From: Ifrita kowaldi
Lineage: Eukaryota > Chordata > Aves > Passeriformes > Cinclosomatidae
Direction of reading: 5' to 3'
Length of the DNA: 64,000 nt
Assembly (NCBI GenBank): GCA_013398055.1
Contig: VZRS01007384.1
Span: 485,244 to 549,243 of the forward strand
The notes beneath the pieces were generated by a model. The model did not search any database, was not told where the DNA came from, and was given only the letters and a program-made list of their open reading frames with translations. How positions within the stretch are numbered: position 1 is the first letter of the stretch; every line of letters begins with the position of its first letter. The translations under genes and the position numbers were made by a program. Below are positions 26,885 to 36,560 of this stretch, one piece after another.

Positions 26885-27690
26885 AACAGAATCATAGTGT
26901 ACCAGATTGGAAGGAACATGAAGGATCATCTTGTCCAACCTTTCTTGACAAAACTGCAGTGTAGACGAGATGGCCCAGCATCTTGTCCTGCCAAATTTTA
27001 AAAATGTCTAATGCCAGGGAATCCATCACTTCCCTGGGGAGATTATTCCAATGGCCAATTTTTTCTCATAGTGAAAAATTTTACTTCTGTCAAATTGAAA
27101 TCTCCCTATGAGTAACTTGCCTTGACTTTTCCATACGACTCCCTGTAAAAAAAAGGAGTCTCTGTCTTCTTTTTACCCCCTCTTACATACTGGAACACGG
27201 TGATAAGGTCTTCCCTGTGCCTTTTCTCAAGGCTGAACAACCCTGCTTCTCTCAGCCTTTCCTCATATGACAGGCTCCCCAACTTTGTGGCCCTTCTCCT
27301 GACCATCTCCAGCCGGTCCACATCTTTTTTGTATAGCAGGGACCAAAACTGAACACAGTATTCCAAGTGTGGCCTGAAAATCACTGAACAGAGGGGGATA
27401 ATTACTTCTTTATCTCTGATGAGGATGTCCTTGTTGCTTCAACCCAGCATCCTGTTGGCTTTCTTTTACACAGCAGCTCACCATTCACTCATATTGAACT
27501 TATTGTCTACCGGAACGCTGAATATTTTCCACTGAACTGCTTCTCAGAGCAGTAGATCCCAGCCTGTGCTGCACTCCTGGATTATGTTTACCCAGGTGCA
27601 AGACCTTACCTTTGTCCTTGCTGAACTTCATAAGATTCTTGTTAGTTTTCTCAAAGTCTATCATTCTCATCAGTTTCTTTTGCAGTGAAA
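26885..27690 (-). mobile_element. CR1 LINE, 5'-truncated, about 0.8 kb
   Basis: The longest CR1 copy in the window. It begins with a worn terminal repeat (cagaatcatagtgtaccaga) and continues through the 3' UTR (ttggaaggaacatgaagga, cttgtccaacctttcttgac) into the antisense ORF2 end: cagcctttcctcatatgaca, gggaccaaaactgaacacag, gggggataattacttcttta, cagcatcctgttggctttct, and a region (cccaggtgcaagaccttacc, ttgctgaacttcataagatt) encoding the segment just after the reverse-transcriptase core. It fades near 27690. Substitutions and small indels throughout show it is old and dead. Confidence 0.93.
27106..27384 (-). pseudogene. CR1 ORF2 C-terminal fragment (reverse-transcriptase tail)
   Basis: A 92-codon stop-free frame inside the CR1 copy. 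Its translation contains the hallmark tail of non-LTR retrotransposon ORF2: RPHLEYCVQFW near residues 4-14, YKKDVDRLE, RRRATKL, SYEERLREAGLFSLEKRH and an ITVFQYVRGG end. These are the residues after the catalytic domain; the YADD catalytic region and the endonuclease domain are absent. The stretch between RRRATKL and SYEE looks a few residues shorter than usual, suggesting a small in-frame deletion. Not expected to be expressed as a functional protein. Confidence 0.88.
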
Positions 27691-30600
27691 TAAGGCTGAA
27701 TTATACAAGCTCGTTTTCGATTTACTGACTTGATGAATGTATGGCATGTTTTACTTACAGCTGCAGTTTGCTAAACACTTTTGAGGGTCACTGCACTTTT
27801 TTATTGTCTGTTCCAGTTTCTACTGTATATGTATTCCTTCTTGGTAGGCATGTTTTTCAAGAGCAGAAAACTATACTCTGTTTTTATAATCTTTGTACCT
27901 GACAGAACTTTACTTCATTAAGGATCAAATCTCTACATTTGACAGAAAATGCTTGTATTTACTTATCACAAACTGTCATAATGTAAGGAGAAATGAAGCA
28001 GAAGGACAAATATGAACTTAAGCAGCTGGTATCTTGTATTGTAACTGAAAGAGGTGAAATTTTCTTTGCTATTTTGAAATATTATATTTATCAGTTTTCA
28101 ATATTATCTTATGTTCAGGTATAGTTATGAGAAACTCTTCTACTAAACAGTTAATATTTCCATTAAAATACAGTTAAGTAGTTAATATGCTGTAAAATAC
28201 TATGATTATGCAAATAAACATGGATGAAATAGAAGTTTGGTAAATGCTAGTGCCTGCAAGAGCTGCAAGTTGTAGGTGTAAATAAAATATTTATTACAGC
28301 AGTGGTAATAAGTGCAATTCCATGAGCAGAAATGATAGAGCTGGAATAGAAATGGAATAGAATGAAAATTCTATTATATTTCTTAGCAGTGTGTTTCTTA
28401 TCATTTTCTTTACCCTAACTGTAGGAGAAAACCAGAACCACCATTTTACTTCTGTACAAAACACAGGCAGAAAAAGGGCTGACATTCAGCCACTAGAGTG
28501 TAAAGTGCGGAGAAGTGAGAGGTGGCAGAAAAAGTGCCTAGAACAGCAACTCAAACCTAGGTCAGATTTGTGAAAATTTCAGATTCAGGGTTTCATCTCA
28601 GCTGATCTCTATACTTGCAGTAGTTCTGAAATACAGCATCACACGTTTGGAGCTCAGATAAATTTCTGTTATGTATGGATATGAATCATCCACATATTTT
28701 TACCTGGTGGGTAATGAGTTACATAACACTGAGTTTTCAAATAAGCATGGGATATTTGCTTTGGGTGGTGATCTCAGAACCTCACAATGGAGCAACAGCT
28801 GAGATACAGTCTTTCTTTTTATCCTGTGATAATTTGTAAATGCCTGGTGAGGATAGGGTTAACTTGTCTTCCATGAGTGGAACAGATAACAGCAGCTGCC
28901 TGCCCTCAATGTAAGGACTGACAGGGAGGCCAGCAGTGCAAGAAAGAAATACAGCTTGGCTCAGATGGCAAGTTACTTGCTCTGAAAGGGATTTTAACAG
29001 GAGGGATCTCTAAGAAGCCTTTCATACTGGCATACAATCGGACTTGGTTCAAAGAGAAAGACTGACTAAGAGAAATCTTAACCTCTACTTCCTACCTTAA
29101 GAGCTACTTCTGCTGTTTTCCATGTGTTTCTTGATACATGTTTCTTGATATGCAGAACCCCTTTTCATCTGAAACCCCTAAAACTAATCTGTTGAAAAGA
29201 ACATGTCTACAGACACATCTATAGACAAGTTCTTGTGTTCCTGTTATGCCTCAGTGTGAACTAAGGACATGAAAATTAACAGATCAATTGGAAAATATAT
29301 GAAATTTAAGTTCCTTAATAATAGCACTGTGTTAAATCACTGAGTGATGAAACAGTTTTGAAAAAGTATCTATTACCCACTTTTTAAAGTATGAATCCAC
29401 ATTAATACCTGCAATTATAATTATGCTTCATGTACATGGAGTAAACAGTCTTTTTTGTCTTAAAAATATATACTGAAGCCTGGCTGTTATGCTTAGGAAA
29501 ATTTGTATTTTGCTTTCTTTTTCAGGATGACAAGTAACCAGTATTGCACATCCAAAATAAAATAATATTGTGTATACCACTTGTTCAACATGATAAGTTT
29601 GTCAATACACGTGGCTCCTGCTGAAACTTTATGTGTACCTTGTCAATGACAGGAGCAAATACCTTTCACTATACTCAAAAGATTTTTAGTATTAACACAT
29701 GACTATTGTTAAGAATTCCTTTTTAAAAACTGTTTCTTTTAATGTTCTGTATTTATACATCAATAAGACTTAAAATGTAAATTTCTTTTTTCTGTGTTTT
29801 CAATCAAAATTCAACATGTAAGATTCACAGACTCTAATGTTTAAGACTGTAGGCATTATATTGAGGTGAGTACAGTTTCTACTGCATATAAGCTGCTTTT
29901 AAGGATTTACAAAGTTCACAGCCTCTAAACTGAGGGATGAATTCTGCCCTTGGATGAGTGTGTTGAATTCTCCTTGAATTCAATGTGAGTCCTATGTGAA
30001 TGACTCAGGGCAGGAAATGGCCTTTAAAAGGGACTGATTTGCCTTTTAACAATTCATTCACAACAAACAGAGGCTTTAACCAGTCTCCTGACCAATTTGC
30101 TGTTCAAGCAAAATAGCCAACCTCTGACATTAAGTTTGGAGAGATGATTAATCTTCAATACGAACTGGAAGGGGGAACAAGCTCTCCCCTGTCTCATGTC
30201 CTCTGCTAGAGACATTCCTCTCGCAGGGGTTCAGGGGATGAGGCTCTGCCCCGTATTCAGCAGCATGATGGAAGCAGTCTGGGCTGGCAAGGACATCAAC
30301 ACACACTGGCTATTGCATAAATGCCTTGTGATTCTTTTCACCATCTTTTCTTTTGCAGGGAGGTTGGAAATGGGGACAAATAGACAATGGCCTCCCCAAC
30401 CCAACATTCCAATATATAAATATATAAATATAAATATAAACGTAAATATATACTATTCCATTAATGGGAGATGCCTTTGGAGTAAGAAAAGTGTTCTGAA
30501 GGGGTTAACCAGAAAAAAAAAACTGCCTTATAATACCTGCCATCTATGATTATTATAATCTTGCAGACAAATATAATTACAGTGTGTGATGTCTGTTTAT

Positions 30601-31298
30601 GTCTGTGAAAGCTTTGATTGTGTTCTCTTGTCTGCATTACACTGCTAAACAGCATAAACATTTATATTATATAGTAACTCTAATCCAGTGCTAATGCCCT
30701 GAGCTATGGGTGTCACTTCAAATTGCCAAGATTTATGTGATACTTACATCTGTCTTTTTCAGGTGAATTTGACCCTAGTACACTTAGTGTTATACTGATT
30801 TGTGGAATCTAGAATGATGAATAAGCTGCAGAGAGGAGTGAAATTACTTATATAAGAGCACACATTATAAAACCATAATTACCCCAATTTCAGTATCTCA
30901 TACAGAAATTAAGAGACAAGCTCTAGTAACTTTGAAATGATTGAAATATTAATATAGGACCTCTCGAATTTTAGAGACAGAGTAGATTTTTACAGAACAG
31001 GTCATATACAAATTCACGGTAACATTTTACCAATGTGCACACCACATTTAAAATAAAAGCTCTGAATTTGCACAGACCACACCTCTACTGTATTCTTAAG
31101 AAATTCTGAGCACTAGAAAGCAAGAATCCTAAAGAAATAGCTGAGTATTACATAAATTTATATTTTTTTTTTAATTTATGTACACTTTAGGAGGAAAATA
31201 GAATTACAAAAGTGAACACAGGATTTGTATGCAGCTAGTACCATCTCTCAGCTTGAAATGATGTTGAATCTTTGGTCTAGAGATAGCTAGTTCAATAG
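27691..31298. other. Non-coding stretch with an AT minisatellite
   Basis: No gene recognised. At 30411-30453 there is an AT repeat built of TATAAA/TAAATA units. At 28845-28866 the sequence ggatagggttaacttgtctt resembles the start of the LTR family seen at 7515 and 31299, but similarity stops after about 22 bases. A pyrimidine-rich stretch ending in CAG at 30358 resembles a splice acceptor without a matching exon. The 117-codon frame 30196-30549 (+) runs through the minisatellite and has no recognisable domain. Confidence 0.55.
31293..31298. repeat. Left target-site duplication (caatag)
   Basis: The hexamer caatag directly precedes the LTR and is repeated at 31886-31891 directly after it. It marks the original integration site and supports the LTR boundaries to within 2 bp. 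Confidence 0.75.
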
Positions 31299-31887
31299 CG
31301 TCATGGTTTAACCCTGCCAGGAACCAAGCCCCAGGCAGCTGCTCACTCACTCCCCCACCAGTGTGATTGGGGAGAAAATTGGAAGGGTAAAAGTGGAAAA
31401 CTCATGGGTTGAGTTAAAGACTGATTAACTGGGGAAGCAAAAGCCGCACACACAGGCAAAGCAGAGCAAGGAATTAATTCACCACTTCCCATGGGCAGGC
31501 AGGTGTTCAGCCATCTCCAGGAGAGCAAGGCCCCCTCACGTGTAATGCTGACTTGAAAACACAAACACCGTCACTCCAAACATCCCCCTCTTCCTTCTTC
31601 TTCCCCCACCTTATGTACTGAGCATGATGTCACATGGTCTGGAATATCCCTTTGGCCAGCTGGGATCACCTGTCCCTGCTGTGTCTCCACCCAACCTTCC
31701 AGGCATCCCTAACTTCCTCTCCAGCCTGGCAGTACAAAAAGCAGAAAAGTGGCTCTGTGTAAGCCCTGCACAGCAATAACAAATACATCTCTATACTATC
31801 ATCACTGTGTTCAGCACAAATCCAAAACACAGCCCCATACTAGCTGCCATAAAGAAAATTAACTCTATGTCAGCCAAAACCAACACA
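31299..31887 (-). mobile_element. Solo LTR of an avian endogenous retrovirus, with target-site duplication
   Basis: On the minus strand the element starts tgtgttggttttggctg and ends at gggttaaaccatgac with the last base pair mutated, both ends typical for a common avian LTR family. In order it shows the U3 block (catagagttaattttcttta), a ccaaagggatattccagacc block, a CRE-like TGACATCA (31625-31632), a TATA-like tacataa (31611-31619) and a U5 with tcaacccatgag and tggtgggggagtgagtgagc. Flanks repeat caatag: 31293-31298 and 31886-31891. Because the LTR ends in CA, the duplication may be 6 bp (LTR ending 31885) or 4 bp atag (LTR ending 31887), so ERV class stays open. No gag, pol or env sequence adjoins it, so recombination between two LTRs probably removed the provirus body. 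Confidence 0.88.
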
Positions 31888-31891
31888 ATAG
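31886..31891. repeat. Right target-site duplication (caatag)
   Basis: Exact copy of the hexamer at 31293-31298. Its first two bases may instead be the terminal CA of the LTR, in which case the true duplication is the 4-bp atag. Confidence 0.7.
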
Positions 31892-32034
31892 CCAGACATT
31901 CATAGGGAGATAATGAGGAGACTTCAAAATATATTCTCACACTATGTGATGCACGTGTACAGACCATATAAAGTGTCACATCCTATTTGATAGGTATGTG
32001 AGGTCACGAAGGGAAATAACGACAGAGTGTGAAT

Positions 32035-32640
32035 GCTCACTTCAGTGGGGCAACAAGTCACTCTCTGAGCAGTGCCCAAATCTGTGAGATCTGTGGTTTC
32101 CCACTTCCTGGCTGCAATCAGGGAATGAGAAAGGATGAACTGGAGGAAGTTGGTGCCAGAGCCCCTTCATGGGGTTTTGGCTGCTTGGACTCACTGACAG
32201 CAGCGCAGCTGTGCAGCCCGGATTCAGAGAGCTGTTTGAGGAGGAGCTGTGGGAAGCCTTAGCAGAGGCCATTCCCTTGCACTCAGGAGATGCATTAAAT
32301 CTGGGCAGTTGCCCTTGTTCCCTGTCTGGGGTGCACTGTGTCCATGCAGGTGCCCAGCCACGTAGCTCACTGATCTGAGCCTGGCACACTGGCCAGCACT
32401 GCCTGGTATGACCTTACACCTGCCTTACTGCTTCTGGACTTGCCTGCTGTCCAGCTTGATGACTGACTGCCCCCAGCCCTGCTCTGCCCTCCTTGTTCAG
32501 GTACAGTGGCACTTATCTGTCAGGCCATTGCCCTGCTGCCCTTGGCCTGGCTCACCACCCTGGCAGAACAGCATCCAGCTGCTTCTCCTCCTCCCTCAGA
32601 GCCCAGCATGAATTTGACTGTTGCTGGAATAAGGAGACCA
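32035..32640. repeat. GC-rich repeat-like block next to the LTR
   Basis: About 600 bp much richer in G and C than the surroundings, beginning roughly 145 bp after the solo LTR. It contains many CTG/GCC words (ccagccctgctctgccct, ctggcagaacagcatcc, ggacttgcctgctgtccagc), and is open in several frames on both strands (115 codons minus at 32042-32389; 77 and 69 codons plus), which is what GC-rich DNA gives by chance. No domain appears in any translation. Texture resembles LTR or retroviral leader DNA of birds more than an exon, but I cannot name a family. Confidence 0.4.
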
Positions 32641-35600
32641 TCTGAAGAGGATAACTTTGTTTAAGATTAGTGTTCAACTTCTGTGGAACACAGCGTTTCC
32701 TTTGTGATACACATTTCTTTTGTGTCATTAGTGCCATTAAAATTTTGCAGGCCCATGAATGGAGAGGCTGATAAGCAGTATTTTTAATGAGACTTGGGTA
32801 AAACTCCAATTACTTTGACATCCCAGTCTTCTCATATGTAATGTTTTCATTCTCATTTACATATACTCATTTGAAATTAAATATATAAGATCAAACCTCT
32901 GAGTGCCAATAATACAACATTTCTGGACACTGTAGTAGTAGTGAAGGTGCGTTCTCTGTATCTCATTATACATGTAAATCAGAGCAAGTAACGTTGGCAT
33001 AGAACGAGCAGCGTCTTGATTCTTTCTATATAAACTTAGCATAGAGTCACAGAACTGCAGTAAGGCAAAATGAACATCCTCATTCATACTGTTTATATCC
33101 CAGCTTGCTCTATGTATATAGAAATAAGCTGAGACTTTTAAATTAAAGCAAGCTTTGGCACAAACCTCAAGCACGCTCTACTAAGTGTGTGACTTTTTTT
33201 TGTTTGTTTCTCATGATTTAGAATCCAATAACTAAGAATGTTTTAAGACAGGGGAAATTGCCTATATGATAGCTAGACTACCATTTTGCCAAAAATGGTG
33301 CTTAATTTATCTCTGCAGCCCTTATTTGTTTGCAATTTGTAAATTTCCTCTTTACCTAAAATTAAACTGCATTTTCATGAATGGCCTTTCCATTTTTTTA
33401 TACCTATCATAACAAAAAGCTAAAACCAAAACTGAGATACAGACACTACACCTAGTGTCATGAAACACAATTTTAAAAGTTGCAAGCTAGCTTTCAGATC
33501 CTGAAAATTTCTAAGAAATACAGTAAATAGTTTTTATGATGGTATTGGTTTGTGTCATTTATGGACTTTGTAAATAAGTTGTATTCATCAGTTAAATGCT
33601 ATACAAGCTCTCTACATGAGATACTGGAACATGAAAGACACGTTGAGATTTGTGTCATACTGAAAAAGCCCAATTTGCATTTTCCATGCAGCTTAGTCAG
33701 TCAGTAAATAAATTTAAACTGGAAGAATTTTTTTGAAAGTAAAGAGCATCGAATCCAAGAATACGATCTTTCTGATGCAGTTTTTCAAAATGTTCTTTCT
33801 AACTGAAATCAGGAATAGCAGACATAGGCAGTATAAATAAAAGTATATATATATGCAGCTGTTAATGAATCAAATACTTTGAAAATAATTTATTTTAACA
33901 CTTGAAGACTGCAAAAAGGAAGACAGATCTTATCTAAGAACAGGACAGTTCTTTTCTTGCTTTCTTAAGCCTCAGGATATGTTCAAGAACACAGTAAGAG
34001 AACAGAGTGCAGGCATGCTGTTTCGAAATAGTGCAAGTTCTGCACTTTCTGGATGCAACGGCAGACTGTTTATGCACGCTTGCTATGCATGCACCTAAAT
34101 TCCTTTGTGCTTAGCAAGCTGGTGTTGCACCACAGGATAAATAATTATAACAAAAGCTACCCAAATCTTCAAGATGCCTTTCAACTGAGATCATCAAGAT
34201 TCTCCTCTCTGGCTCTGTGCATGTACATATGTGCCTGTATGGAGAGACCCAGAGGATAGCAGCTGTTAGGTTTTTTAATATTGGTTGTACATAATCTGGA
34301 AACATCTTCCAATATGAGTCTTCTCTCTTATCTATATTGCTTGTTAAAAAGTTTTATCACAACTTTTCTGCCAAGCCCAAGTAGGTCCAGCTTGAAAAAG
34401 ATCTAATTAGTAACGAGTCTCAATGTATGGTCTATTTGAACACTTAACAACAATATTTCATTTTCTAATGAAAAGCAAGAGTGGGAACCTTTGGCCATGA
34501 AAGAACACACAAGATGTTACTTGACTGCAAAGATATGCAGCAACATAGTTATGTCTTTCTCCACATCTGGAATGATTAAATCCTTTTCTACTATTACTTC
34601 ATTATATTTACACAAAAATATATATTGGTTTTAAAGTTGCAACCACTGGTGCTTTACCGTTAAATAATACCAAAGCTCACCTTTCTACGAGTCTTAAAAA
34701 GAAGCTGCCTCAGTCTGAGTGTCTAAGATGAATTATTTTTCATTAAAAGGAAAGCAGGGTGATTTTCCTTTGTTATTATGTAAAAGTCACAGGCATAACA
34801 AAGAACAAATGAGGATAGATCAATAGGCAATATCAAAAATTAAAACTTCATTCATAATAAAGAAAAAACCCCACATTTAAAGTAAATGTCTGGCTTGTTA
34901 ATGTGAAGCTGACCTAGCACTTTTTATTCCTGAGTCATACACAGAAATGCTGCTGTGCAGTGGACTGTTAAGAGCATGAAAGTCTGACCATTTTGCAGAT
35001 TTATGGAATCCCTGTAGGATTTTCTTGCTAAATATAAACTATATGCTATACTCACAGGCAGAGTCTTAAAACAACATTAATGCTGTGATATCAGCATTGC
35101 CAAGAAAGCACTGATACTTTGTTGTTGCTAGGCAAGTCTCTAATTTCAAAACTAGAATGAAATCTCAGACTGTCTGTATCAAACACTTTGAAAATGACCC
35201 ACAAAAGTATTGGAAATTAATAAACAGTTTTTAAAGTTTTATTTAATCACTTGCATTACCCTCACTCTAACAGTGACTGAATGTAGAGTGCATAAAGGGA
35301 AAGCCATTTGTTTGCAGACAGCCTTGAATGTAAAGGTGATGTAGTCATTGGCTGCAGGTTTAGCTTTTCCATCATCACCCTCATACGTGAAGGTCTTCAG
35401 TGTCTGTCAAAGCAATAGCCATTCTACTGACAGTTCACTGTATCTTCAGTCTACTGTAACTCTCAGAAACAGTTGTAAAGAAAAAAACATTCTCTGAATT
35501 GTGAGCCAACTGTAGAGTATATATAGGATATAATTGATAACATGTCTGTTATTTATTATATGTTTATTTTCAGCAGAATTGCATCTGGTTTCCATTTGCA

Positions 35601-35770
35601 AGACAGAGGCATGCTTGTGCACATATCAGGTAATGTTTTTTTCTTCATTAGCCTGGGACTTGAAGTTCTATTAATACAGAATACTTTATTTCATCAGCTT
35701 TTGTACTGGAAAGACATAAAGTAACCTTCTAAGTGAAATGTTCATTGTCTGTGATTAGGGGGGATGTCAG
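32641..35770. other. Non-coding stretch with an RFX-like site and a cryptic exon-like segment
   Basis: AT-rich. A 105-codon minus-strand frame (32857-33174) keeps three CpG sites and an unbiased amino-acid mix but matches nothing I know. A palindromic GTTGCTAGGCAAG sits at 35124-35136. At 35574-35629 a 56-base segment is bounded by a good acceptor (tttattttcag) and a good donor (cag|gtaatg). No repeats recognised otherwise. Confidence 0.5.
35124..35136. promoter_or_regulatory. RFX (X-box) like site
   Basis: GTTGCTAGGCAAG is one base from a symmetric GTTGC...GCAAC X-box, the known binding site of RFX transcription factors. A 13-base match alone in 64 kb has some chance component; no promoter is visible next to it. 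Confidence 0.35.
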
Positions 35771-35799
35771 AAGAGGGACAGTGGCATACTTTAGCGTAG

Positions 35800-36560
35800 T
35801 CTCCATGAATAATGACACTGTTCACAGCCCCCCATGAGTTACACAAACATCAGGTCTCACCTCTGGAGGCCAGCAGACCCCGGAGTCTTTCTGGTTGTTC
35901 TCTGAATCAGGTTGGAAGTCCCCTGCTCCCTCCAACAATCAGCTCTTCCTATGGTCTCCTCCTGAGGCAGACAAACGGGCAGACATGCACGCACACAGCT
36001 CTCTGGCCGCTTCACCCCCTTGCAGAGTCTGAGGTGATCTTTGCTGCTGCTCACATGCTCAGCCAGTGGGTCCACATCCTCCAGTTACTGGCACCCCAGA
36101 CACACAGACCCTCCAACCCATGGTCTGGCTCCCATTGGTGCACCCAGAACCCCAAACACACGCATGCACACAGAATAGAGAGTGCCTCACCCAAGAAAGA
36201 GTAGGGAAGGAATTTAATAAGAAGATAGGACAGACTGCATTTTTCAGGTACAAAGCGTGGCCACACAAGCATACCCACAAGCAACTATTTATGTTACAGG
36301 CCCTTTTTTATCCCCTTATTCATCCTTTTTTCCCACACTTCCTCAAATCACCTAAATTCTCCCGTTTTCCTGCCATTAGTTCCTCCCCTAAACATCCCAT
36401 AGTAAATCCTCTGCAATCCTGAAATGTTCTCCTTCATCCCACAATATGTCACCTACCTTTAGGCAGCAAATATGAGGTGCTCCAGCATTGACTCATCCTG
36501 ATGGGTTTCACACCTGGAAAATGAGGCTCAGTCTGTCCCAGAACAGGTTTGACAGGTTGC
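35800..36560 (-). mobile_element. Endogenous-retrovirus LTR of a second family
   Basis: On the minus strand the order is promoter then R then U5: a TATA-like ggataaaaaaggg (36301-36313), about 90 bp later a poly(A)-signal-like cttattaaat (36212-36220), then the U5-like text ccctactctttcttgggtga and a long GC-rich U5 with gtgtgcatgcgtgtg and ctgggtgcaccaatgggagc. This arrangement is characteristic of avian retroviral LTRs. Upstream U3 (36320-36560 or beyond) is more AT-rich. I could not find TG..CA ends or a target-site duplication, so both boundaries are approximate; U3 may extend to about 36720. Plus- and minus-strand frames here (for example 35812-36204, 36066-36422) are by-products of GC-rich DNA, not genes. 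Confidence 0.65.

Noticed and set aside
30340..30460. Acceptor-like cttttcttttgcag at 30345-30358 as the start of an exon
   Set aside because: The following sequence runs into an AT minisatellite within 55 bases without a donor or recognisable coding text.
32042..32389. 115-codon minus-strand frame in a GC-rich block
   Set aside because: GC-rich DNA is open in several frames on both strands here; no splice context or recognisable domain. The block itself is reported as a possible repeat.
35812..36422. Overlapping plus-strand frames of 130 and 118 codons
   Set aside because: They lie inside a GC-rich LTR on the minus strand and overlap each other and several minus-strand frames; no domain.
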